Below are positions 51,107 through 59,701 of a stretch of 64,000 nt of DNA, one piece after another. The notes under the pieces were generated by a model, which saw only the letters and a list, made by a program, of their open reading frames with translations, was not told the origin of the DNA and ran no database searches. The stretch's first letter is position 1. Every line of letters starts with the position of its first letter. Location of the stretch: positions 6,478,118 through 6,542,117 of the forward strand of contig NZ_JAIFZO010000002.1 in assembly GCF_026341275.1 (NCBI RefSeq), in the 5' to 3' direction. The stretch comes from Streptomyces ortus (GTDB lineage Bacteria > Actinomycetota > Actinomycetes > Streptomycetales > Streptomycetaceae). A program made the position numbers and the translations under genes.

Positions 51107-51125
51107 ACAGGTAAGGCTTACCTTA
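51107..51125. promoter_or_regulatory. Iron box (DmdR/IdeR-type operator)
   Basis: The sequence ACAGGTAAGGCTTACCTTA matches 14 of 19 positions of the actinobacterial iron-box consensus TTAGGTTAGGCTCACCTAA and keeps its GGTAAG...CTTACC symmetry. It lies upstream of the FhuF-like gene and also faces the divergent GntR gene at 51230. Iron-loaded DmdR/IdeR would repress the fhuF-like gene here. Confidence 0.78.
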
Positions 51126-51229
51126 CCCGATAGGGTCGAGGTTTACCCTGTTCTGTCGGGTGCACGACGGACCCACCCGACATTCCCACCCGCACACCCA
51201 CCACCAGCGCCAGCCCGGAGGAGGCTCCC

Positions 51230-52291
51230 GTGGAGAAGACCGGTTCGCGCGAGGGGTACGGCTCTGCCGCAGCCTCCTCGGAGCCGCGTCCTGTGGAGGG
51301 CCGAGCCGGGGCCGGGGGTGGTCGTTCCGAGGGTGCCGCCCCGCGGGTCCCGCAGCAGGCGCGCTCCGAGAGCCGGGGCGGCGACAGCGGTCGCGGTGGC
51401 GATACACGGCAGCACGGGGCAGGCCGTGCCGCCGCGATCCCGGCGGCTCCCGTCCCGCCCGCCGGGCCCGTCCCGCTCGCCGCGCCACCCGTCGCGCACG
51501 CGGCTCGCGGCGAGCACACCCACAGTGAGACGCCGATCCCGCAGCCTCGGGTGGTGCGCGAGGGCGCCCGGGAGCCGCGTGGCGCGGGCGGGCTCCCACC
51601 CGCTCCCGCCCCCGGTCCCGCTCCGGCCTCCGTTCCCGGGCTCGCTTTCGCCGTCGCGGCTCCCCGGCCTGTGATCCAGCGGGTCTCCGTCCGCGGACAG
51701 GTCCTCGACGCGCTGCGCTCGGCTCTCGTCGCAGGTGACCTCGCCCCCGGTGAGGTCTACTCCGCCCCCGCGCTGGGCGAGCGCTTCGGCGTGTCGGCGA
51801 CCCCCGTGCGGGAGGCCATGCAGCAGCTCGCGAACGAGGGCGCGGTCGAGGTCGTACCGAACCGCGGCTTCCGCGTCATCCGGCGAGGGGCCCGTGAACT
51901 GGCCGAGCTGGCCGAGATCCGGGCCCTGGTCGAGATGCCGGTGATGCTGCGGCTGACCCGTACGGTGGCGGCGCCCTGCTGGGCGGAGCTGCGCGCGCTC
52001 GCCGACGCGACCGTGGCCGCCGCGGCCACCGGGGATCTCGCGCGCTACGCCGAGTCGGACCGTGTCTTCCACGCCGGGGTCCTCGCCCTGTCGGGCAACC
52101 GCCAGCTGGTGCAGCTCGCGGACGATCTCCACCGACGTGCGCAGTGGCCGCTGGCCGGAACCCCCACCCGGCGCCCCCGCGCCGACCTCCTGGCCGACGC
52201 CGGCCAGCACACCGCCCTCCTCGACGCGCTGACCAGGGGAGACGTCCCGACCGCCCAGTCCTTGATACGGGACCACTTCGCGGGCGCGTAA
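51230..52291 (+). CDS. GntR-family regulator with long low-complexity N-terminus
   Basis: Regulator of 353 aa. The winged-helix domain is near 150-215 (VRGQVLDALRSALVAGDLAPG then LGERFGVSATPVREAMQQLA), followed by a FadR/FCD-type helical ligand domain (about 225-345). The first 145 residues are Pro/Ala/Gly/Arg-rich and unlike typical GntR proteins, which start close to the HTH. The GTG start follows CCGGAGGAGGC with good spacing, so translation from here is credible. An ATG or GTG nearer the HTH cannot be excluded. Ligand unknown. Confidence 0.85.
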   Translation: MEKTGSREGYGSAAASSEPRPVEGRAGAGGGRSEGAAPRVPQQARSESRGGDSGRGGDTRQHGAGRAAAIPAAPVPPAGPVPLAAPPVAHAARGEHTHSETPIPQPRVVREGAREPRGAGGLPPAPAPGPAPASVPGLAFAVAAPRPVIQRVSVRGQVLDALRSALVAGDLAPGEVYSAPALGERFGVSATPVREAMQQLANEGAVEVVPNRGFRVIRRGARELAELAEIRALVEMPVMLRLTRTVAAPCWAELRALADATVAAAATGDLARYAESDRVFHAGVLALSGNRQLVQLADDLHRRAQWPLAGTPTRRPRADLLADAGQHTALLDALTRGDVPTAQSLIRDHFAGA

Positions 52292-52428
52292 CGGATCCGC
52301 CGGAACTGCCGGAGCTGCCGGACCTGCCGGGCCGCCTGGGTGTCGTTCGCCCGCGGGCCACGTGGGCGCGGGGCGCACCCTGCGGATGCGCCTTCATTCG
52401 AAAGCGCGCAGGACTCGAACCGCCGGCG

Positions 52429-53202
52429 TCAGGCCGTTGCCGCCGGTGGTGCCAACTGCCCCGCCAGCCACGTCGGTACGCCTCCGAGCAGTTTGAAGAG
52501 GCGGCCCGCCTCCGCCCGTAGCCGGGACGCCTCCGGTTCGGTCTCCGCGTCGGCGAGGGACGCCAGCGCCGGAGCCGTACCGACGAGGTAGCCCAACTCC
52601 TCGCGGATGCGCAGGGACTCGGCGAAGCCGTGCCGGGCCTCCGCCAGCTCGCCCTCGCGCAGTCCGAGTCCGGCGAGGTGGCGCCAGGTGAACGACAGGA
52701 GCAGCGGGTCGTCGTGCGCGGTGGCGCCCGCGTGGGCCCGGCGGTAGGCGGCGCGCGCGGACTGCGGGGAGTGCGCCAGGTTCTCCGCGAGCAGGCCGCG
52801 CCGGAAGTCCAGCAGCGCCCGCCCCTTGGCGCCCGGCGCGATCAGGGCCGCCGCCCGGCCGAGCGCGGCCCGTGCCTCGTCGGCGCGGTCGCGCACCGCC
52901 AGCAGCGTGGACGCGTACGCGAGCTGCCCGCGCTCGCACGCCGCCGCGCCCCGCTCGTCGTCACTCCGGGCCAGCGCCTCCGCCGTGCGCAGCGCGTCCT
53001 CCGCCTCCGCCCACCCCTGCTCGGTGTAGAGGCAGCGTTCGACGAGGAGGGACGCTCTCTGGAGAGCGGCCGATGCCGTGTGTGGTTCCAGGAGAGCGGC
53101 CGCGTCGGCCCAGCAGGCGCGCGAGCGCAGCCGCCATACCGCGGTCTGGAGTGGATCGTCCCCTGCAGTCGTTCCGTAACCAGACATGGCGGGATGCGCC
53201 AC
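52429..53202 (-). CDS. TPR-like protein
   Basis: All-helical protein of 257 aa, probably with tetratricopeptide-like repeats. Regular Ala/Leu-rich helical pairs cover it, for example QGWAEAEDALRTAEALARSDDE, AARAAYRRAHAG-like segments and EGELAEARHGFAESLRIREEL. There is no enzyme motif or signal peptide. I chose GTG 53202, which follows GGGGAGGG; the ATG at 53187 is an alternative. It is convergent with the GntR gene and upstream of nothing it shares an operon with, so it acts as a stand-alone protein-interaction factor. Confidence 0.72.
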   Translation of the reverse strand: MAHPAMSGYGTTAGDDPLQTAVWRLRSRACWADAAALLEPHTASAALQRASLLVERCLYTEQGWAEAEDALRTAEALARSDDERGAAACERGQLAYASTLLAVRDRADEARAALGRAAALIAPGAKGRALLDFRRGLLAENLAHSPQSARAAYRRAHAGATAHDDPLLLSFTWRHLAGLGLREGELAEARHGFAESLRIREELGYLVGTAPALASLADAETEPEASRLRAEAGRLFKLLGGVPTWLAGQLAPPAATA

Positions 53203-53392
53203 GTTGCCCTCCCCGAGCACGCCATTGAGCTGTTGAGTGGTGGCGGCATCTCAGCACGAATCAGCGCGCCCGGCCAAGGGGGTAGGTGAAGGATTTCACA
53301 AAGTCGTGTGTCGGAGAAGAGACTTGACGCCCGTCCCCGGCTCCCCGCCGCACCCGGGCGGCGGTGACCGCGCCGCCCGCGGCGCTGTGACC

Positions 53393-55135
53393 TCAGCTCA
53401 TCCGCAGCGCGAGGAAGAAGTCCAGCTTGTCCTCGAGCCGGGAAAGATCTCGGCCCGTCAACTGCTCGATACGTCCGACCCGATAGCGCAGCGTGTTGAC
53501 GTGCAGATGCAGCCGGGCCGCGCAGCGGGTCCAGGACCCGTCGCAGTCGAGGAACGCCTCCAGCGTCGGGATCAGCTCGGCGCGGTGCCGGCGGTCGTAC
53601 TCGCGGAGCGGGTCCAGCAGCCGGGCCGTGAAGGCGCGGCGCACGTCGTCCGGTACGAAGGGCAGCAGCAGCACGTGCGACGCCAGCTCCTGGTGGCCCG
53701 CCGCGCACACCCGCCCGGGCCGGGCCGCCGCCACCCGCCGCGCGTGCCGTGCCTCCTCCAGGGCGCCGCGCAGGCCCTCCGCCGAGTGCACGGCCGCGCT
53801 GACGCCCAGCGTGAGCCGCCCGTCGCCGTCGAGTCCGGCCGACAGCGGCGCGCGTACGGCCTCCAGGATCGCGTCGGCGAGCAGGCCCGTCTCCGAGCCG
53901 TCGTGCTCCGAGGAGACGGCCGGCAGCGGAACGAGCGCGACGGCCTCGTCACCCGTGTGGGCGACCGCGATCCGGTCCGACGGCTCGGGACCCGACGAGC
54001 GCGGGTCGACCAGGATCTCCTCCAGCAGCGCCTGCGCCACCGGACCGCCCGCCAGAGATCCCGCGGGCCCCTCGGTCCGTCTGCCACCGCCGCCGGACTC
54101 GGCCGCGGATCCCGCGGACCCGCCTTTCGCCTCGTCCCATTCGACCCGGGCGACCACGACCTGCCAGTGCGGGGCCGCGCCGAGGCCCGGCAGCAGCACG
54201 GGCGCGGCGACCCGCAGCCGCGCCGCGATCTCGGCGGGCGCGGCGCCGGTCTGCACCAGCTCCAGCACCTCCTGCGCGAGCCTGCGCCGCACGGTGCGCG
54301 CCGCGTCCCGGCGGTCCCGCTCCACGGCGATCAGCTGCGTCACGCCCTCCAGCAGGTCGAGCCGCTCCGCCGGCCAGTCCCCGGCGTCCGCCTCGACCGC
54401 GAGCAGCCACTCCGATAGCACCGTCTCGCGTACGTCGCGCGCGCCCGCCGTACCGCGTCCGCCGCCGCGGACCGGGAACAGCGAGTACGTGGCCGGGCCC
54501 ACCGTCACCCGGTGCGGGCCGCGCCGGCCCGAGCGGACCGCCGCCAGGTGCTCACCGGCCAGCGCGGTGCACACCCCCGCGGGCAGCTCGGTCTCCGCGA
54601 GCCGCGAGCCCGCGATGAGGCGCCCGGCGGGGGAGAGCACCCAGGCCCGCAGGTCCAGGTCGGAACCGAGCAGGTCGAGGACCACGTCCGGGCCGCCGCC
54701 CGCCGGGCCGGAGGTCATCATCCGGCGGTGCCGGTCCACCACGGCCGCCAGGTCCCCGGCGCGCTCGCCCGACACCTGCCGAACGACGTGCTCGGTGATC
54801 GTCGCGAAGGCCACCGACTCGTTGACGGCGAACAGCGGCAGCCGGTGCCGCGCGCAGGCCACGACCAGGTCGTCCGGTACCGGGCCCAGCTCGGCCTCGC
54901 CCGCGGCCAGCGCCGTGACGCCGGCGCCCGCGAGGAGCCGTACGAAGGGTTCGGAGTCGGCCGGGCCCCGGCGCCAGGCGAGTCCGGTGAGGACCAGCTC
55001 ACCGCCCGACAGATAGCGGCTGGGGTCCCGCAGGTCCGTGGTCATCACGCCCCGCACCGTGCGGTCCAGCTCGTCCTGGCCGCCGAGCAGCCGCAGGCCC
55101 AGCGCGTCCGTGTCCAGCAGTGCGCGCAGCCGCAT
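53393..55135 (-). CDS. pucR: PucR-family purine catabolism regulator
   Basis: Transcription regulator of 580 aa. The N-terminal PucR domain (about 1-125) has the typical TDLRDPSRYLSGGELVLTG; a middle GGDEF-like/CdaR-type region follows; the C-terminal PucR HTH (about 515-580) reads LHVNTLRYRVGRIEQLTG. In Bacillus and actinobacteria this family controls purine degradation genes. Divergent from the xanthine dehydrogenase genes with 356 bp in between, it most probably controls them. A Ser/Gly-rich insert (about 330-360) interrupts the middle region. Confidence 0.92.
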   Translation of the reverse strand: MRLRALLDTDALGLRLLGGQDELDRTVRGVMTTDLRDPSRYLSGGELVLTGLAWRRGPADSEPFVRLLAGAGVTALAAGEAELGPVPDDLVVACARHRLPLFAVNESVAFATITEHVVRQVSGERAGDLAAVVDRHRRMMTSGPAGGGPDVVLDLLGSDLDLRAWVLSPAGRLIAGSRLAETELPAGVCTALAGEHLAAVRSGRRGPHRVTVGPATYSLFPVRGGGRGTAGARDVRETVLSEWLLAVEADAGDWPAERLDLLEGVTQLIAVERDRRDAARTVRRRLAQEVLELVQTGAAPAEIAARLRVAAPVLLPGLGAAPHWQVVVARVEWDEAKGGSAGSAAESGGGGRRTEGPAGSLAGGPVAQALLEEILVDPRSSGPEPSDRIAVAHTGDEAVALVPLPAVSSEHDGSETGLLADAILEAVRAPLSAGLDGDGRLTLGVSAAVHSAEGLRGALEEARHARRVAAARPGRVCAAGHQELASHVLLLPFVPDDVRRAFTARLLDPLREYDRRHRAELIPTLEAFLDCDGSWTRCAARLHLHVNTLRYRVGRIEQLTGRDLSRLEDKLDFFLALRMS

Positions 55136-55491
55136 CTCGTCGCCGCCGTTCTGTCTCGAAAAATTACGTTGGATGGAGAACCGATGGAGGGGGTCGAACC
55201 GATGAAGGGGAGAGAGGAGGACTCATTCCGGCCGGTGGCCGACGCGCAGCGGACCGCGTCCGACGTTTCCCAGGGAAAGCCAAGAGGTTACTGATGACTG
55301 CCGTTCATACGAATCTACAAGATGCGCGCCCTGGCCAGCCAACTCCTTCATGGTTTCGGTGACTGACCCCGTTGGAGGAACGCGCTGTGTACTGGCTCCC
55401 ATCCACGTGAACACCTCATGAACGAGCCTGGGCCGCCGCACACGATCTGGCTTGATCAGCACCATCCACGAGACGAAGAAGAGAGCCGGTC
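55136..55491. promoter_or_regulatory. Divergent pucR/xdh control region
   Basis: Gene-free 356-bp spacer expected to carry promoters in both directions. CCGATGGAGGGGG and CCGATGAAGGGGAG at about 55181-55215 are near-repeats. AT-rich stretches occur at 55152-55175 (GAAAAATTACG) and 55288-55320 (ATACGAATCTACAAGATG). No operator can be named from sequence. Confidence 0.4.
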
Positions 55492-56379
55492 ATGGACTTC
55501 CTTCGCCCCGCCAGCTGGGAGGAGGCGCTCGCCGCGAAGGCAGCGCATCCCACGGCTGTGCCGATTGCGGGTGGCACCGATGTGATGGTCGAGATCAACT
55601 TCGACCACCGCCGGCCCGAGTACCTGCTGGACCTGAACCGCGTCCGCGAGCTGGGCGACTGGGAGGTCGGCGAGGAGTCGGTCCGCCTCGGCGCCTCCGT
55701 CCCGTACTCGGCGATCATGGACAACCTCCGCGGCGAGCTGCCCGGCCTGGCCCTGGCCTCCCACACCGTGGCCTCCCCGCAGATCCGCAACCGCGGCGGA
55801 GTCGGCGGCAATCTCGGCACCGCCTCCCCGGCCGGTGACGCCCACCCCGCCCTCCTCGCGGCGGGCGCCGAGGTCGAGGCCGAGTCCGTGCGGGGCTCGC
55901 GGCTGATCCCGATCGACGCCTTCTACACCGGGGTGAAGCGCAACGCGCTCGCACCCGACGAGCTGATCCGCGCCGTCCACATCAAGAAGGCGGACGGCCC
56001 GCAGCAGTACTCCAAGGTCGGCACCCGCAACGCCATGGTGATCGCCGTGTGCGCCTTCGGTCTCGCCCTGCATCCCGCCACCCGCACGGTCCGCACCGGC
56101 ATCGGTTCGGCGGCCCCCACGCCCGTCCGGGCCACGGCGGCGGAGGAATTCCTGAACGCGGCGCTCGAAGAGGGCGGCTTCTGGGACAACGGCAAGATCA
56201 TCACCCCGTCGGTGGCCAAGCAGTTCGCCGAGCTGTGCTCCGGCGCCTGCAACCCCATCGACGACGTCCGGGGCACCGCGAGCTACCGCCGGCACGCGGT
56301 GGGCATCATGGCCCGCCGCACGCTCACCTGGACCTGGGAGTCGTACCGCGGCACCGCCGCCACGGAGGGAGTCGCGTAA
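55492..56379 (+). CDS. Xanthine dehydrogenase FAD-binding subunit
   Basis: Middle electron-transfer subunit of a molybdenum hydroxylase, 295 aa. FAD-binding motifs are PIAGGTDVMVEI (24-35) and IRNRGGVGGNLGTASPAGD (about 98-116), typical of the CutM/XdhB-like family. The C-terminal domain is CO dehydrogenase flavoprotein type. First gene of a three-subunit operon (FAD, 2Fe-2S, Mo subunits); its TAA overlaps the ATG of the 2Fe-2S gene. Control is probably by PucR encoded divergently. Together the subunits oxidise hypoxanthine and xanthine toward urate. Confidence 0.93.
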   Translation: MDFLRPASWEEALAAKAAHPTAVPIAGGTDVMVEINFDHRRPEYLLDLNRVRELGDWEVGEESVRLGASVPYSAIMDNLRGELPGLALASHTVASPQIRNRGGVGGNLGTASPAGDAHPALLAAGAEVEAESVRGSRLIPIDAFYTGVKRNALAPDELIRAVHIKKADGPQQYSKVGTRNAMVIAVCAFGLALHPATRTVRTGIGSAAPTPVRATAAEEFLNAALEEGGFWDNGKIITPSVAKQFAELCSGACNPIDDVRGTASYRRHAVGIMARRTLTWTWESYRGTAATEGVA

Positions 56380-56990
56380 TGCGCGTCAATTTCACGGTCA
56401 ACGGCCGTCCGCAGGAAGCCGACGACGTATGGGAGGGCGAGTCCCTGCTGTACGTACTGCGGGAGCGCCTGGGCCTGCCGGGCTCGAAGAACGCCTGCGA
56501 GCAGGGCGAGTGCGGCTCCTGCACGGTCCGCCTCGACAACGTCCCGGTGTGCTCCTGTCTGGTCGCGGCCGGACAGGTCGAGGGCCGCGACGTCGTCACG
56601 GTCGAGGGCCTGGCGGACTTCGCCAAACAGCGATCGGACCACGGCGCCTGTGCCTCCGGGGCCTCCGGAGCGCCCGCGGCCCCCGGCGGCTGCGGTACGC
56701 CGCTGGACGCGGCCAAGCGCTGGGAGGCGCGGCCCGCCGACTCGCAGACCGGCGAGGGGGCCGAACTAGCCCCGATCCAGCAGGCGTTCATCGACGCCGG
56801 AGCCGTCCAGTGCGGCTTCTGCACCCCCGGCCTGCTGGTCGCCGCCGACGAGATGCTGGAGCGCAACCCGACCCCGACCGACGCGGACATCCGCGAGGCG
56901 CTCTCGGGCAACCTCTGCCGCTGCACCGGCTACGAGAAGATCATGGACGCGGTCCGCCTGGCGGCCGCCCGGCAGGGAGAGGCGGTCTGA
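56379..56990 (+). CDS. Xanthine dehydrogenase 2Fe-2S subunit
   Basis: Small iron-sulphur subunit of the molybdenum hydroxylase, 203 aa. The first 2Fe-2S cluster is held by Cys40, Cys45, Cys48 and Cys60 (NACEQGECGSC). The second has QCGFCTPG and LCRCTGYEK. Between the two domains is an insert of about 40 residues with Gly/Ala/Pro and extra cysteines (ACASGASGAPAAPGGCG), which typical subunits of 160 aa lack. Start codon overlaps the preceding stop (TAATG). Confidence 0.94.
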   Translation: MRVNFTVNGRPQEADDVWEGESLLYVLRERLGLPGSKNACEQGECGSCTVRLDNVPVCSCLVAAGQVEGRDVVTVEGLADFAKQRSDHGACASGASGAPAAPGGCGTPLDAAKRWEARPADSQTGEGAELAPIQQAFIDAGAVQCGFCTPGLLVAADEMLERNPTPTDADIREALSGNLCRCTGYEKIMDAVRLAAARQGEAV

Positions 56991-56992
56991 CG

Positions 56993-59392
56993 ATGGCTAC
57001 GAACACCGCTCCCGTCGGTACTCCCACGAAGGTCACCCAGGGTTCACGGACCAAGGGCGGCATCGGCGAGTCCACACTGCGCCCGGACGGCACGCTCAAG
57101 GTCACGGGCGAGTTCGCGTACTCCTCCGACATGTGGCACGAGGACATGCTGTGGGGCCAGATCCTGCGCTCCACGGTCGCGCACGCCGAGATCCTCTCCA
57201 TCGACACCGGTGAGGCCCTTGCGACGCCCGGCGTCTACGCGGTCCTGACGTACGACGACCTGCCGACCGCCGTGAAGAACTACGGCCTGGAGATCCAGGA
57301 CACCCCCGTACTGGCCCACGGCCGGGTACGCCACCACGGCGAGCCCGTCGCGATCGTGGCCGCCGACCACCCCGAGACCGCCCGCCGTGCCGCCGCCAAG
57401 ATCAAGGTGGAGTACCGGGACCTGCCGGTCGTCACGGACGAGGCCTCGGCGACCGCGCCGGACGCCCCGCTGATCCACGAAGGCCGCGACGACCACCACA
57501 TCGGGCACGTCTCCCACCCGAACATCGTCCACCGCCAGCCGATCGTCCGCGGCGACGTCGAGTCGGCCCGCGAGCGCGCCGACTTCGTCGTCGAGGGGGA
57601 GTACACCTTCGGCATGCAGGACCAGGCGTTCCTCGGCCCCGAGTCGGGCCTGGCCGTACCCGCCGAGGACGGCGGCGTGGACCTCTACGTCGCCACCCAG
57701 TGGTTGCACTCCGACCTGCGCCAGATCGCCCCGGTCCTCGGCCTGCCCGAGGACAAGGTGCGGATGACGCTGTCCGGTGTCGGCGGCGCGTTCGGGGGCC
57801 GCGAGGACCTGTCCATGCAGATCCACGCCTGTCTGCTGGCACTCCGCACGGGCAAACCCGTCAAGATCGTCTACAACCGCTTCGAGTCCTTCTTCGGCCA
57901 TGTCCACCGCCACCCCGCGAAGCTCCACTACGAGCACGGGGCGACGAAGGACGGGAAGCTGACCCACATGAAGTGCCGGATCGTCCTGGACGGCGGGGCG
58001 TACGCCTCCGCCTCCCCGGCGGTCGTCGGCAACGCGGCATCCCTGGCGGTCGGCCCGTACGTCCTCGAAGACGTCGACATCGAGGCCGTCGCCCTCTACT
58101 CCAACAACCCGCCCTGCGGCGCCATGCGCGGCTTCGGCGCGGTCCAGGCATGCTTCGCCTACGAGGCGCAGATGGACAAGCTCGCCGACGCGGTGGGCAT
58201 GGACCGGGTGGAGTTCCGGCAGCTCAACGCGATGTCCCAGGGCACGCTGATGCCCACCGGCCAGCCCGTCGACTCGCCTGCCCCGGTCGCCGAACTCCTG
58301 CGGCGTGTCAAGGCGATGCCCATGCCGCCGGAGCAGCAGTGGCTCGCGGCCGGCGAGGCGGCGGACGTCCGCCAGCTCCCCGGCGGCCTCTCGAACACCA
58401 CCCACGGCGAAGGCGTCGTACGGGGCGTCGGCTACGCGGTCGGCATCAAGAACGTCGGCTTCTCCGAGGGATTCGACGACTACTCGACCGCCAGGGTCCG
58501 TATGGAGGTCGTCGGCGGCGAACCCGTCGCGACCGTCCACACCGCGATGGCGGAGGTCGGCCAGGGCGGGGTCACGGTCCACGCGCAGATCGCCCGCACG
58601 GAGCTGGGCGTCGCCCAGGTGACGATCCAGCCGGCGGACACGCGGGTGGGCTCGGCCGGTTCGACCTCGGCGTCCCGTCAGACGTACGTCACCGGCGGCG
58701 CCGTGAAGAACGCGTGCGAGCTGGTCCGCGAGAAGGTCCTGGAGATCGGCCGCCGCAAGCTCGGTACGTACCATCCGGCCTGGGCGACCGCCGAACTGCT
58801 CCTGGAGGGCGGCAAGGTCGTCACCGACGGGGGCGAGGTCCTGGCCGACCTGGCGGACGTCCTCGAAGACGAGGCCGTCGAGGTCGAGGAGGAGTGGCGG
58901 CACCGGCCGACCGAGGCCTTCGACCTGCGGACCGGACAGGGCTTCGGACACGTCCAGTACTCGTTCGCCGCCCACCGCGCCGTCGTCGAGGTCGACACCG
59001 AACTGGGCCTGGTCAAGGTCATCGAGCTGGCCTGCGCCCAGGACGTCGGCAAGGCGCTCAACCCGCTGTCCGTCATCGGCCAGATCCAGGGCGGTACGAC
59101 CCAGGGCCTGGGGATCGCGGTGATGGAGGAGATCATCGTCGACCCCGTCACGGCGAAGGTCAGGAACCCGTCCTTCACCGACTACCTCATCCCCACGATC
59201 CTCGACACGCCGACCATCCCCGTCGATGTGCTCGAACTCGCCGACGACCACGCGCCGTACGGGCTCCGCGGCATCGGCGAGGCTCCGACCCTGTCCTCCA
59301 CCCCGGCCGTCCTGGCGGCGATCCGCAACGCGACGGGCCTGGAACTCAACAGAACACCTGTCCGCCCGGAACACCTCACCGGCACGGCGTAA
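56993..59392 (+). CDS. Xanthine dehydrogenase molybdenum-binding subunit
   Basis: Catalytic subunit with molybdopterin cofactor, 799 aa. Motifs in order: GEFAYSSDM, DQAFLGPESG (substrate entry), GVGGAFGGRED (cofactor loop), PPCGAMRGFGAVQ, the Gly/Gln loop VGQGG, and at the end GIGEAPTLSS with the catalytic glutamate. The Glu and RGFG arrangement fits purine hydroxylases. Starts 3 nt after the 2Fe-2S gene. A 309-bp gap separates it from the permease. Confidence 0.94.
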   Translation: MATNTAPVGTPTKVTQGSRTKGGIGESTLRPDGTLKVTGEFAYSSDMWHEDMLWGQILRSTVAHAEILSIDTGEALATPGVYAVLTYDDLPTAVKNYGLEIQDTPVLAHGRVRHHGEPVAIVAADHPETARRAAAKIKVEYRDLPVVTDEASATAPDAPLIHEGRDDHHIGHVSHPNIVHRQPIVRGDVESARERADFVVEGEYTFGMQDQAFLGPESGLAVPAEDGGVDLYVATQWLHSDLRQIAPVLGLPEDKVRMTLSGVGGAFGGREDLSMQIHACLLALRTGKPVKIVYNRFESFFGHVHRHPAKLHYEHGATKDGKLTHMKCRIVLDGGAYASASPAVVGNAASLAVGPYVLEDVDIEAVALYSNNPPCGAMRGFGAVQACFAYEAQMDKLADAVGMDRVEFRQLNAMSQGTLMPTGQPVDSPAPVAELLRRVKAMPMPPEQQWLAAGEAADVRQLPGGLSNTTHGEGVVRGVGYAVGIKNVGFSEGFDDYSTARVRMEVVGGEPVATVHTAMAEVGQGGVTVHAQIARTELGVAQVTIQPADTRVGSAGSTSASRQTYVTGGAVKNACELVREKVLEIGRRKLGTYHPAWATAELLLEGGKVVTDGGEVLADLADVLEDEAVEVEEEWRHRPTEAFDLRTGQGFGHVQYSFAAHRAVVEVDTELGLVKVIELACAQDVGKALNPLSVIGQIQGGTTQGLGIAVMEEIIVDPVTAKVRNPSFTDYLIPTILDTPTIPVDVLELADDHAPYGLRGIGEAPTLSSTPAVLAAIRNATGLELNRTPVRPEHLTGTA

Positions 59393-59701
59393 CCCGCCTG
59401 CCGCCTCTGCGAGCAGGCACCTGCCGTTGCTCGTGGGCAGTGCCCCCGCCCTTGCCGTGGAGGCGTTCCGCTGGGGGGTCCCCCCAGGCCCTTGAGGCAC
59501 TGAGGGAGGAACAGGCGGGCACAGCAAGGGCCACCCCGGCGCCGGGTGACCGTGTATCCCACGGCACCCGGTCCCCGGCAACCGCGCAAGTACAGCACCG
59601 CGTCTCGTCTCGGGCCGTCCCCCGGGTCGTGCACCTTCCCAAAACCCGCGCAAGCAGAAAGCAAGGCGCGGGTGCCCCTATGAACCTTGGGAGAAGGCAC
59701 C
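59393..59701. other. Intergenic region with a perfect hairpin
   Basis: No gene is supported. The palindrome CTGGGGGG-T-CCCCCCAG (59471-59487) could be a terminator or a processing hairpin between the dehydrogenase genes and the permease. The rest of the gap, including a GC-rich stretch at 59500-59560, shows nothing else I can name; a promoter for the permease is likely here. Confidence 0.5.

Noticed and set aside
52395..52430. tRNA-like segment GGACTCGAACC (T-arm complement)
   Set aside because: The flanking bases do not make a paired T stem, and no acceptor, D or anticodon arm can be drawn.
57044..59653. Antisense open frame of nearly 870 codons opposite the Mo subunit
   Set aside because: Shadow of the xanthine dehydrogenase gene, with no recognisable domain.
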